Assembly (NCBI GenBank): GCA_024277895.1
Contig: JAJRUH010000106.1
Span: 1-41,901 of the forward strand
DNA: 41,901 nucleotides
Origin: Bacteroidota bacterium
Lineage (GTDB): Bacteria > Bacteroidota > Bacteroidia > Bacteroidales > JAADGE01
Direction: 5' to 3'
The position numbers and the translations under genes were made by a program. The notes under the pieces are model-generated. The model was not told the DNA's origin. It did no database searches and saw only the letters and a list, made by a program, of their open reading frames with translations. Below, piece after piece: positions 33,308 to 41,079 of this stretch; position 1 is the stretch's first letter, and each line of letters opens with the position of its first letter.

Positions 33308-34185
33308 AAGAAATAGTTATAATTTCAGGAAAAGGAGGAACCGGAAAAACTTCGGTTACTGCATCTTTCGCCGTTTTGGCAAAAAAAAGTGCAGTTATTG
33401 CCGATTGCGATGTCGATGCTGCCGATATGCATATTTTAATGCAACCCGATTATTATAAAAGTGAAGAATTTTTCAGCGGAGAGCTTGCCGTTATTCAGCA
33501 AGAAGATTGTATTCAATGCGGAGAATGTAAAGAAGTATGCCGTTTTGATGCAATTGACTTAATTAACGGGAAATATGTCGTAAATCCTTTGAGCTGTGAA
33601 GGTTGCGGATATTGTTCAAAAATTTGTCCTACGCATACCATATTAAATATTGATTTGAATGTCGGGAATTGGTATATTTCAAATATCCGAACCGGCAGTA
33701 AAATGGTTCACGCAAAATTGGCAATAGGTGCGGATAATTCCGGAAAATTGGTTGCCCAAGTTAAAAATAAGGCGAAAGAACTTGCCGAACAGGAAAATAA
33801 AGAATTTGTGATTGTTGACGGTTCGCCGGGTGTCGGATGCCCTGTTGTTTCGTCGCTTTCGGGGGCATCTTATGTTGTGTTGGTTACGGAACCTACGGTT
33901 TCCGGCTTGCACGATTTAAAAAGAGTGTATGAATTGGTGAAAAAATTCAATATAAAAGCCGGTTGTATTATTAATAAACACGACTTGAATAAAGAAGTTT
34001 TCGAAAAGATTGATGACTTTTTAGAAAGTGAAAAGATTGATAAATTGGCAAATCTTCCTTACAATAAGGCATTTACCGAAGCTATGACGGAGGGTTTAAC
34101 CGTAGTTGAATATAAAAATAATGAAATTAAAAGTGTATTAAAAAATACTTGGAATAAAATAATTAAAATTATTAATGAAAAATAA
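33304..34185 (+). CDS. MinD/Mrp-type ATPase with two 4Fe-4S clusters (B)
   Basis: A 293-residue paralogue of the previous gene, starting with GTG at 33304. It has Walker A GKGGTGKTSVTASFA, the ferredoxin sets CIQCGECKEVC and CEGCGYCSKICP, and the switch DGSPGVGCPVVSSLSG. The two ATPases are expected to form a heterodimer. The next gene, NifX-like, follows 6 bp later, so the three are one translational unit. Key ATPase and cluster residues are all present. Confidence 0.9.
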   Translation: MKEIVIISGKGGTGKTSVTASFAVLAKKSAVIADCDVDAADMHILMQPDYYKSEEFFSGELAVIQQEDCIQCGECKEVCRFDAIDLINGKYVVNPLSCEGCGYCSKICPTHTILNIDLNVGNWYISNIRTGSKMVHAKLAIGADNSGKLVAQVKNKAKELAEQENKEFVIVDGSPGVGCPVVSSLSGASYVVLVTEPTVSGLHDLKRVYELVKKFNIKAGCIINKHDLNKEVFEKIDDFLESEKIDKLANLPYNKAFTEAMTEGLTVVEYKNNEIKSVLKNTWNKIIKIINEK

Positions 34186-34191
34186 AAGAAA

Positions 34192-34533
34192 ATGAAGATA
34201 GCATTTACGACAAAAGGAAAAGATTGGAATGCAATGATGGATCCGCGTTTCGGAAGAACCGAATATTTTTTTGTTTACGATGACGAAACAGAAGAAATAA
34301 TTGTTGAAGATAATTCGGATTCAACACAAGAAGCACACGGAGCAGGACCCAAAACGGCTCAAAAACTTTTCGATTTACAGGCAAAAATTTTAATTACCGG
34401 TAACGGACCCGGCGGAAATGCAGGTGTTGTTTTGGAAAAAGCAGGAATTGAAATTTATACAGGTGCAGGCGAAATGACCGTAAAAGAAGCTTATGAGGCA
34501 TTTAAAAATAATAAATTGCCTTTATTCAAATAA
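34192..34533 (+). CDS. NifX/NifB-C-like cluster-binding protein (orange-protein-like)
   Basis: A 113-residue single domain of the NifX/NifB-C superfamily: DPRFGRTEYFFVYDDE, then GAGPKTAQKLFD, ILITGNGPGGNAG and KAGIEIYTGAGEMTVKEA. Relatives carry FeMo-co precursors or, in the Desulfovibrio orange protein, a Mo/Cu-sulfide cluster. No nifHDK or nifB genes are in the window, so a nitrogenase role is unlikely. It follows the two ATPases, the same pairing as in orange-protein loci. Confidence 0.87.
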   Translation: MKIAFTTKGKDWNAMMDPRFGRTEYFFVYDDETEEIIVEDNSDSTQEAHGAGPKTAQKLFDLQAKILITGNGPGGNAGVVLEKAGIEIYTGAGEMTVKEAYEAFKNNKLPLFK

Positions 34534-34544
34534 AAAATACCTAA

Positions 34545-34584
34545 ATATAGCTATTGTGCTATATCAAAGTAGTATTTATTTTTG
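34545..34584 (+). promoter_or_regulatory. Promoter with operator-like inverted repeat before the ferredoxin fusion gene
   Basis: ATATAGC (34545-34551) and GCTATAT (34558-34564) form a perfect inverted repeat with 6-bp spacer. It encloses the -33 TTG (34554-34556); 20 nt later lies the -7 box TATTTTTG (34577-34584). No T-run follows, so an operator is more probable than a terminator. Confidence 0.6.
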
Positions 34585-34619
34585 TAAGAAAATATTAAGC
34601 AAAAATAAATTTATAAATA

Positions 34620-36518
34620 ATGAAAAAATATACAGTATCAGAAGAATGTATCGCTTGCAGAGCTTGTGTTGACGTGGCAGATTCTAATTTTGAAATAAAT
34701 GACAAAAATATTGCTTATTTAAAAAAACAACCTGAAAATAAAGAAGAGGAAGAGCAATGTGAAGAAGCATTAAATATTTGTCCTGTTAATGCAATTTCAA
34801 AAATAAATTCGGAGTTGACCCCAAATATTGAGCCTGTTTTATCAAAATCTAATATTAAAGAAGTTTTGGATAAATATCCGGCACTTAAAGATGTTTTGAT
34901 AAATTTATCTCCTAAATTTAAGAGGATGCAAAATCCTGTTATTTATAATTCTTTAGCAAAATTTGCTACATTTAAAGATGCAGCAAAAATTACCGGGCTT
35001 TCTGTTTGTGAAATACTTCATACAATTAATACTTTTCTCGGAATAGAAGATAAGTTAATTAAAAATATGCCTGAATGTATTTCTGTACAAAAAACTGAAG
35101 ATATTTTAAACAGTACTGATATTTATTGGACAGAAAGTTTCGAAAGATATCTATATAATTTCGATACCTTGGATGAGATGATTCGAAAGATATCCGAATT
35201 GAAACCTCAACAAAATATTGTAATTTTATCTGTTGAAAATCCTACAGAACTTATTAAAGTTGCTGAAGGTTTGAAATTAATTTATAATATTCAAAAGCAT
35301 AATGAATATCGTTTATCTGTTTTTAATCCGGTAAATGAAAAAAAATTAATTCCTTGGAAAGAACGAAAAAATGAATTTGAAATTTTGGATGTTCGATATA
35401 TGCAATCTGACCCTTTTGATATTATTATAAAAAAATCTTATGAAGTAAAAGAAGACAGCGGGTTTGTTTTAATACAACGATTTGAACCGATTCCGATTAT
35501 TAATATGCTCACTGAAATGGGCTTTGATACAATAAGTGAACAAATAAATCCACAAGAGATTCGGGTTTATTTTTATAAAACAATAACAGATAAAAAAATT
35601 GACAGTATTAAAAATAATAAAAAACCCGATGTCGTAATACAATCGGCAACTCCTGTTGCATATCCCGTGATTATGAGGTTGTTACAGTCTGAAAAAATTC
35701 GTAATTCAATTAATATAAAAGAGCTGAAAGTTTGGGAAGAAACTGAAAAACATTTATCTTGGATTGTAAGCGGCAAAGCTGATATAAGTTTTTCTGCATT
35801 AGTCACATCTGCCAGGTTGAAGGATAATGATGTCATAATACCGGCACTTTTTGTGTGGGATAATTTTGTTATTTTAACTCGTTATAAAGCAACAAGTTTT
35901 AATGATATAAAAGGAAAAGACATTTATACACCTTTATTTGAAGAAGCCCCGCCGGCAAAGATTACAAAATATTTATTGAAAGCAGGAGGTTTTAATGTTA
36001 ATGATTTCAAATTTATTTACGGAAAACCTTTCGGAAGACCGGAAAAAATTTATGCCGATTTTGTTTCAGGTAAAGCTGATACTGTTATTTTACGAGAACC
36101 TGAGGCAAGTTTTGCAAGAAAAATAATGCAGGACAGGGGCGAAGAAATTTCAGTAATTTCATATAATAAAATTTGGAATGAAATAAATAAAGATTTCGGA
36201 AGTTTTCCGAATGCCGGTGTTGTTTTAAAAGGAGAATTTACCAGAAAATATCCTGAAATAACAAAAGTTTTTCTTGAAGAACTGAAAGCGGCGGTTAATT
36301 GGGTAAATGAAAATAAAAGGGCTTCTGCAGAATTGTCTTTTGATATGATGAGACAACCTGTTGACAGGGTAGAAACATTTTTAAATAATGTTAATTTTGA
36401 ATATGTTGAAGGTGATTTGTTAGTCGAAAAAGTTAAAAAATATTTTGATATTTTGATAAAACAAGGGATTGTAGAATCTGAAATAACGGATGATTTTTTA
36501 AATATTTTTAGAATATAG
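34620..36518 (+). CDS. Ferredoxin / DUF1858 / DUF2249 / NMT1-like fusion protein
   Basis: A 632-residue cytosolic fusion. Residues 1-62: a 4Fe-4S ferredoxin (Cys 10, 13, 16 and 54, with an extra Cys 47). About 75-140: a DUF1858-like helical domain (DVLINLSPKFKRMQNPV). About 205-325: a DUF2249-like unit (DVRYMQSDPFDIIIKKSYEV, then FVLIQRFEPIPIINMLTEMG). About 333-620: a periplasmic-binding-protein-like NMT1/SsuA domain (VVSGKADISFSALV-like, EEAPPAKITKYLLKAGGF, REPEASFARKI). No signal peptide is present, so the binding domain must act inside the cell. It probably senses or hands over a small ligand with electron input. Domain borders are by eye. Confidence 0.75.
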   Translation: MKKYTVSEECIACRACVDVADSNFEINDKNIAYLKKQPENKEEEEQCEEALNICPVNAISKINSELTPNIEPVLSKSNIKEVLDKYPALKDVLINLSPKFKRMQNPVIYNSLAKFATFKDAAKITGLSVCEILHTINTFLGIEDKLIKNMPECISVQKTEDILNSTDIYWTESFERYLYNFDTLDEMIRKISELKPQQNIVILSVENPTELIKVAEGLKLIYNIQKHNEYRLSVFNPVNEKKLIPWKERKNEFEILDVRYMQSDPFDIIIKKSYEVKEDSGFVLIQRFEPIPIINMLTEMGFDTISEQINPQEIRVYFYKTITDKKIDSIKNNKKPDVVIQSATPVAYPVIMRLLQSEKIRNSINIKELKVWEETEKHLSWIVSGKADISFSALVTSARLKDNDVIIPALFVWDNFVILTRYKATSFNDIKGKDIYTPLFEEAPPAKITKYLLKAGGFNVNDFKFIYGKPFGRPEKIYADFVSGKADTVILREPEASFARKIMQDRGEEISVISYNKIWNEINKDFGSFPNAGVVLKGEFTRKYPEITKVFLEELKAAVNWVNENKRASAELSFDMMRQPVDRVETFLNNVNFEYVEGDLLVEKVKKYFDILIKQGIVESEITDDFLNIFRI

Positions 36519-36588
36519 TATAAGTGTTTTTGCAAATTTGAATAAATATGTCGTAACTTGTATATGAATTAATTTATTTACTAAAATA

Positions 36589-36594
36589 AGGAGG
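36589..36594 (+). promoter_or_regulatory. Strong Shine-Dalgarno AGGAGG of the cupin gene
   Basis: AGGAGG lies 7 bp before the ATG at 36602; it is the second such site in this cluster and rare elsewhere in the window. Confidence 0.72.
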
Positions 36595-36601
36595 AATTAT
36601 T

Positions 36602-36919
36602 ATGAAAAATTTATTGAATTTATATGACGATTTGAATTGGGAAAACGCTGACGAATATTTTAAAGGGACTTTAAGAAAAGTATTAAGAGATGAAAACGGC
36701 GCAAGAACGGTTTTGTTAAAATTACCTGCCGGATTTCATATGGCACCGCATTCCCATATCACTGTTGAACAGCATTTTGTGCTTGAAGGCGAATATGAAA
36801 GCAACGGTAAAAAAATTCCGAAAGGGTCATATCAAATATTTGCCGAAGGCGATGAACACGGACCCTTTACATCTGAACACGGAGCTTTAATTTTGGTTAT
36901 TTGGGATTCGGTAAAGTAA
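36602..36919 (+). CDS. Cupin-domain protein
   Basis: A 105-residue single cupin barrel. Motif 1 is PHSHITVEQHFVLEGEYE, with the two His and a Glu as likely metal ligands, and motif 2 is FAEGDEHGPFTSEHGALILV. It may be a small dioxygenase-like or metal-binding protein; no substrate can be given. It has the AGGAGG site, is preceded by an 80-bp spacer, and is followed 22 bp later by the DUF59 gene. Confidence 0.8.
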   Translation: MKNLLNLYDDLNWENADEYFKGTLRKVLRDENGARTVLLKLPAGFHMAPHSHITVEQHFVLEGEYESNGKKIPKGSYQIFAEGDEHGPFTSEHGALILVIWDSVK

Positions 36920-36941
36920 TATTCTTGAAAAAAAAGTAATT

Positions 36942-37232
36942 ATGTTAACAAAAGAAGATGTAATTAAAAACATTTCGGATGTTATGCATCCGGCAATTAA
37001 TTTTTCATTGGTAAAACTCGGAATTGTAAGCGATGTAAAAGTTGAAAATAATACGGCAACGGTTATGTTTGCTCTACCTTTTCCGAATATTCCCATTCTG
37101 TATGATTTAATTTTTTCAATTTCTCAACCTGTAATGGATATGGGTTTGGAATTCAAATATGAAACTCGAATTATGTCAGAGCAGGAAAAAAACGATTTTT
37201 TAAAACTTGAAGCCGAGGGCTGGAAAGGATAA
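36942..37232 (+). CDS. DUF59 / MIP18-type Fe-S assembly protein
   Basis: A 96-residue DUF59 domain (MLTKEDVIKNISDVMHPAIN, then LVKLGIVSDVKVENNTATVM). In PaaD/MIP18 the DPEI motif is followed by a Cys later in the chain; here the corresponding region is HPAINFSLVKLG and the chain contains no Cys at all, so direct cluster binding is unlikely. The family takes part in Fe-S cluster maturation. It is consistent with the surrounding Fe-S genes. Confidence 0.75.
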   Translation: MLTKEDVIKNISDVMHPAINFSLVKLGIVSDVKVENNTATVMFALPFPNIPILYDLIFSISQPVMDMGLEFKYETRIMSEQEKNDFLKLEAEGWKG

Positions 37233-37253
37233 TCGCAGAAACATTTTGCGGCT

Positions 37254-37307
37254 GTTTCCGTGGTTTGCGGTTGTTTTTTAGTTTCCGCGGTTTACGGTTG
37301 ATTTTTT
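37254..37307 (+). repeat. 27-bp tandem duplication
   Basis: Two adjacent 27-bp units, each of the form GTTTCCG-x-GGTTT-x-CGGTTG followed by a T-rich tail, differ at about 4 positions. They lie between the DUF59 and transporter genes, and I see no coding frame there. Confidence 0.6.
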
Positions 37308-37421
37308 CAGCTTGCGACTGAAAAATAATAGAAATGTATTTAAACATAACTTTCAAATATTTTTGTGCAAGTTTGTGTTATCTGTGTGATTTTATGTGTA
37401 AGTATATATAGTATCGGAAAA

Positions 37422-38456
37422 ATGATAATAACGGAAATTATTCATACATTAAAACACGCTTTGGTTATTACGGGTTTTGTTTTTGTAATGATGCTTGCCA
37501 TTGAGTATATTAATGTTCAAACAAAAGGATTATGGCAAAAAGCGGTTTCCGGAAACAAACTTAAGCAATATATTTTTTCCGGTTTGCTCGGTGCCGTACC
37601 CGGATGTTTGGGAGCATTTACTTCCGTAAGTATGTTTACTCACGGAATGCTTTCAATCGGGGCAATTGTAACAACAATGATTGCTACAAGCGGTGATGAA
37701 GCATTTGTTATGTTGGCAATGTTTCCCGAAAAAGCAATTATTTTAACTGTTATTATTTTCGGAATCGGAATTTTTGCAGGTTGGCTGACCGATAAATTTT
37801 TAAAACCCGAAAAATCCAAATTAAAACTTAAAGAACCCGGATTTGCAATTCACCAAAACGACAAATGCGTTTGTTTTAATAAAAAGAATATTTTCTTGCA
37901 ACTGATAAAACCTTCTGTTTACAGAATTGTCTTATTTGTATTATTAGTCGCATTAATTACGGGGATTTTAACCGGAGTTTTAGCCGGAAATTCAAAAGAA
38001 TGGATTCGAATAACGGTTTTAGTCGCTGTCGGATTTTCATTATTTATTGTATTAAGCGTTCCCGACCATTTTTTGGAAGAACATCTGTGGAAGCACGTTG
38101 TAAAAGTGCATTTGCCGAGAATTTTTCTTTGGACATTCGGAACTTTGCTGGTTTTTGCGGTTTTAATGAAATATATAAATATTGAAAATTGGATTTCTTC
38201 AAATATGTTTTTTGTTTTGTTAATTGCCGTATTGGTCGGAATAATTCCGGAATCCGGACCGCATTTAATATTTGTAACCCTGTTTGCACAAGGCACAATT
38301 CCGTTCAGCATTTTGCTCGCAAGCTCAATTGCTCAGGACGGGCACGGAATGTTGCCTCTTTTGGCAGAATCAAAACGAAGTTTTGTTGTTGTTAAAATTA
38401 TTAATATTATTTTCGGTTTTTCTGTCGGCTTGCTCGGTTTGTTAGTGAGATTTTGA
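37422..38456 (+). CDS. DUF2899/ArsP_2-type putative 10-TM metal exporter
   Basis: A 344-residue membrane protein from the ATG at 37422; an upstream in-frame ATG would add 19 unlikely residues. About ten hydrophobic helices. Family motifs include GAVPGCLGAFTSVSMFTHG near residue 50, ATSGDEAFVMLAMFP, and the mirrored PESGPHLIFVTLFAQG and SSIAQDGHGMLPLLAESK. The loop HQNDKCVCF holds two Cys and a His. It is annotated elsewhere as a putative manganese or arsenic exporter; I cannot choose the metal. Beside NifX-like proteins it probably handles a metal or oxyanion. Confidence 0.8.
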   Translation: MIITEIIHTLKHALVITGFVFVMMLAIEYINVQTKGLWQKAVSGNKLKQYIFSGLLGAVPGCLGAFTSVSMFTHGMLSIGAIVTTMIATSGDEAFVMLAMFPEKAIILTVIIFGIGIFAGWLTDKFLKPEKSKLKLKEPGFAIHQNDKCVCFNKKNIFLQLIKPSVYRIVLFVLLVALITGILTGVLAGNSKEWIRITVLVAVGFSLFIVLSVPDHFLEEHLWKHVVKVHLPRIFLWTFGTLLVFAVLMKYINIENWISSNMFFVLLIAVLVGIIPESGPHLIFVTLFAQGTIPFSILLASSIAQDGHGMLPLLAESKRSFVVVKIINIIFGFSVGLLGLLVRF

Positions 38457-38474
38457 TAACTAAATACTTATAAT

Positions 38475-38885
38475 ATGGATTTAAAATTTGCATTTGCAGT
38501 TAATAATGAAGGTGAATTTCAGGAAAAACATTTCGGTGATGCCGACAAATATCTTATTTATGAACACGATTCAAAAAAAATGATTTTTATTGATGAAATA
38601 ATTAATAAAAACAGGGATATAGATGAAAATCACGGTTCCGAAAAAAAAGGGAATGCCGTTATTGATTATTTGAAAAAGGTAAATGTTAATGTGCTGGTGT
38701 CAAAACAATTCGGTCAAAATTTGAAAATGATTAACAAACACTTTGTTCCTGTTCTTATTGCAGACGAGAATATTGATAATTCGATTAAATTTCTTGAACA
38801 AAATGTATTTCCTATTTATAAAGAATTAAGAATTAAAGATTCGGACTATAATATTTTTCGCGTAAAAAACGGTGTTTTAAGATAG
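38475..38885 (+). CDS. Second NifX-like protein
   Basis: A 136-residue NifX/NifB-C-like domain: KFAFAVNNEGEFQEKHFGDA, then YLIYEHDSKKM and KVNVNVLVSKQFGQNLKMI. It differs from the gene at 34192 (fewer Gly in the loop) and so may bind another partner. The stop TAG is made from TA of the target and the first G of MITE copy 2; the repaired target would give TAA in the same place, so the protein is not altered. Confidence 0.78.
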   Translation: MDLKFAFAVNNEGEFQEKHFGDADKYLIYEHDSKKMIFIDEIINKNRDIDENHGSEKKGNAVIDYLKKVNVNVLVSKQFGQNLKMINKHFVPVLIADENIDNSIKFLEQNVFPIYKELRIKDSDYNIFRVKNGVLR

Positions 38886-39126
38886 GGCTTGCTAAAAAGC
38901 TCAGATGTGCGTCTATTTTGAATTTTGTGAGATGTAGATGTATATAAATACTTCAAATTGAATAAAATACAAAAGAGATGTGCAGCTGAGCAGCAAAAAT
39001 TCGGTAGTTTTATCAAAAAAAGTGCAAAGGTTTCAAGATGTTTAATTCAAAAACCTCGCACTTTATCACAAAAATACAAGTATAAAGTGTTGAATTACAA
39101 TATATTTAGCGTTTTTTAGCAAGCCC
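38885..39126 (+). mobile_element. MITE-like element, copy 2 (242 bp)
   Basis: It is close to copy 1 throughout, with one GATGTA hexamer less. Terminal repeats read GGGCTTGCTAAAAAGC on the left and, reversed, GGGCTTGCTAAAAAACGC on the right: both ends carry the same G-to-A change. Flanking TAAGATA (38878-38884 and 39127-39133) is the 7-bp target duplication. It has the internal hairpin AGTGCAAAGG versus CCTCGCACTT, weaker than in copy 1. It has no open frame. It fills most of the 355-bp gap between 38886 and 39240. Confidence 0.85.
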
Positions 39127-39240
39127 TAAGATAATTTATTTCGAAGGTTTATTGTTTTTGTATTAGAAATAAAATACTGAAACATAAATATATATTCATA
39201 AGTTTTCTGTGTAATCTGTGTGAATTTAAAAAAAAATATA

Positions 39241-40026
39241 ATGAAAATTTCAATACTGACTGAAAATACCGCATCGCCATATTTTACGGCAGAGCACGGA
39301 TTATCTTATTTTATTGAACACGACGGCAAAAAAATACTTTTTGATACCGGAGCAACTGATGTTTTTCTTAAAAATGCCGAAAAATTAAAACTTGATGTAA
39401 CCGAAGCAGATGTATTTGTTTTAAGTCACGGACATTGGGACCACGGAAACGGACTTAAATTTCTGAACTTTCCCGGGAAACCGTTAATATGTCATCCCGA
39501 TGTTTTTATGAAGCGTTATCAAAAAAATACAAACGAATATATCGGCATTAATTCCGATTTTGATGAATTGAATACAAAATTTCAGCTGATTCGAACAAAA
39601 AAAACGTATCAAATTTCCGAAAACATATTTTTTCTCGGAGAAATTCCTCGATTAAATTCTTTTGAAGCTCAAACAACAAGTTTTAAAGATGAAGCAGGAA
39701 ATGATGATTTTGTTCCTGATGATTCTGCTCTTGCAATAAAAATTAATGATGAAATAGCCGTTATTACAGCTTGCTCGCATTCCGGAATTTGTAATATTAT
39801 CGAATATGCCGAAAAAGTAACCGAATTGTCGAAAGTAAAACTTGTTATCGGCGGATTTCATTTAAAAAAGAACGATTTTCAGACAAAAGAAACAATTAAA
39901 TATTTCAAAAAAAATAAGATAAAACAAATTTTGCCGTCACATTGCACACAACTTCCGGCACTGGCTGCTTTTTACGATGCTTTTAAAATTGAGCAAGTAA
40001 AAGCCGGTATGGTATTTAACCCGTAA
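39241..40026 (+). CDS. Metallo-beta-lactamase-fold hydrolase
   Basis: A 261-residue MBL protein from the ATG at 39241; an in-frame GTG at 39220 lies inside the leader motif and is less probable. Metal site: SHGHWDHGNGL (two His, Asp, His), then ACSHSGICNII with a further His, GGFHLKK and SHCTQLP. This subgroup is like the dihydropterin synthase-type MBL proteins of archaea and anaerobes, often found with NifX and MinD-like genes. It begins 14 bp after leader motif ATCTGTGTGA ends plus spacer, and its stop TAA lies within the first hairpin unit that follows. Confidence 0.85.
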   Translation: MKISILTENTASPYFTAEHGLSYFIEHDGKKILFDTGATDVFLKNAEKLKLDVTEADVFVLSHGHWDHGNGLKFLNFPGKPLICHPDVFMKRYQKNTNEYIGINSDFDELNTKFQLIRTKKTYQISENIFFLGEIPRLNSFEAQTTSFKDEAGNDDFVPDDSALAIKINDEIAVITACSHSGICNIIEYAEKVTELSKVKLVIGGFHLKKNDFQTKETIKYFKKNKIKQILPSHCTQLPALAAFYDAFKIEQVKAGMVFNP

Positions 40027-40156
40027 GTCGTCTCTTTGAGGCGACAATTGTAAGCCGTCTCTCAGAGGCGGTAACTGTAAGCCGGCTCAGAGGCGACAAT
40101 TGTAAGTCGTCTTTTAAAGGCGACAATTATAAATCGTTTCTCCGGAACGATAAATT
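40023..40156 (+). repeat. Array of five 25-28-nt hairpin units with covarying stems
   Basis: Units start at 40023, 40050, 40077, 40102 and 40129. Each begins GTAAGTCG or GTAAGCCG (last: ATAAATCG) and ends near CGACAATT. In units 1, 4 and 5 the arms pair: GTCGTCTC/GAGGCGAC, GTCGTCTT/AAGGCGAC, ATCGTTTC/GGAACGAT, each with a G-T pair at one place and a 3-nt loop. Stem bases differ between units on both sides, so pairing is kept. Unit 3 has lost 2 nt. The array lies between the MBL gene and the DUF89 gene. Confidence 0.8.
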
Positions 40157-40164
40157 TTAAATAT

Positions 40165-41016
40165 ATGAAGACTTATTTCGAATGTATCCCGTGTTTTATG
40201 CAGCAGGCTCTGAAAGCCGGCAAAATGACGGCAAAAGATAACCGTCAGCTTAAAACAATTCTTGATGAAACAGGATGTTTGGTGAAAACATTTTCTATGC
40301 AAAGTACGCCTGCGGAATACGGTGCGGAAGTTTATAAATTGATAAGAAAAATTACCGGTGTTGAAGACCCTTACAAAGAAATAAAACAACAAAGTATCAA
40401 AGAGGCAAAAGAATTATATCCCGAATTAAAAAACATTGTTAAAAATTCTGAAAATAGGCTGTTGACAGCCGTACGCATTGCAATTGCGGGAAATATTATT
40501 GATTTCGGCGTAAATAAAAAATTTAATTTAAAGGAAGATGTTCAACGTATTCTTACACAAAATTTTGCCGTTTTAGATTTTGATACTTTTAATGATGCGG
40601 TTCAAAAAGCAAAAACTATTTTGTATATCGGAGACAATGCCGGAGAATCGGTTTTCGATAAATTATTAATTGAAGAAATGTCTGATAAAAAAGTTATTTA
40701 TGCCGTAAGAGAAATTCCCGTAATTAATGATGCCGTTTATGAAGATGCCGTTGAATCCGAACTTGATGAAGTTGCCGAAATTATTTCATCAGGTGCAAAA
40801 GCTCCGGGAACAATTTTAAATCAATGCAACGAAAATTTTCTGAATATTTTCAATACGGCAGACCTTGTTATAAGCAAAGGGCAGGGGAATTATGAAGGAT
40901 TATCGGATGTTAAGCGTCCTTTATTCTTTTTGTTGAAAGCAAAATGCAGCGTTATAGCTCGTGATTTGAAAATAAACGAGAACGATATTATTTTGAAAGG
41001 AATAAATATCTCTTAA
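40165..41016 (+). CDS. DUF89 (ARMT1-like) damage-control phosphatase
   Basis: A 283-residue DUF89 protein. The N-terminus MKTYFECIPCFMQQALKAGK has the CxxC of the prokaryotic subgroup. Metal and phosphate motifs follow: LYIGDNAGESVFDKLL near residue 155 (Asp and Asn as metal ligands), VREIPVINDA, and SKGQGNYEGL near 235. Such enzymes are metal-dependent phosphatases with a proposed role in removing damaged phosphometabolites. All visible motifs are intact. The gene starts 9 bp after the hairpin array. Confidence 0.88.
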   Translation: MKTYFECIPCFMQQALKAGKMTAKDNRQLKTILDETGCLVKTFSMQSTPAEYGAEVYKLIRKITGVEDPYKEIKQQSIKEAKELYPELKNIVKNSENRLLTAVRIAIAGNIIDFGVNKKFNLKEDVQRILTQNFAVLDFDTFNDAVQKAKTILYIGDNAGESVFDKLLIEEMSDKKVIYAVREIPVINDAVYEDAVESELDEVAEIISSGAKAPGTILNQCNENFLNIFNTADLVISKGQGNYEGLSDVKRPLFFLLKAKCSVIARDLKINENDIILKGINIS

Positions 41017-41079
41017 TTTATAAAACACAGTTTTTTATTTCTGAAATCTGTGTGATATTAACATTTAAAACATAAAACA

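Noticed and set aside
34545-34564. A terminator for the first NifX-like gene
   Set aside because: The inverted repeat has no T-run behind it and lies over the promoter boxes of the next gene.
37254-37307. Remnant of a coding gene
   Set aside because: The two 27-bp units carry no extended frame and look like a simple local duplication.
34192-38885. A nitrogenase cofactor locus
   Set aside because: NifX-like domains occur here without nifH, nifD, nifK, nifE, nifN or nifB; they match orange-protein-type loci better.
38885-39126. A truncated IS element with transposase
   Set aside because: None of the three copies has an open frame of useful length; only the ends and stems are shared.
40023-40156. 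A CRISPR array
   Set aside because: Units are adjacent without unique spacers, they vary in sequence, and no cas genes are present.
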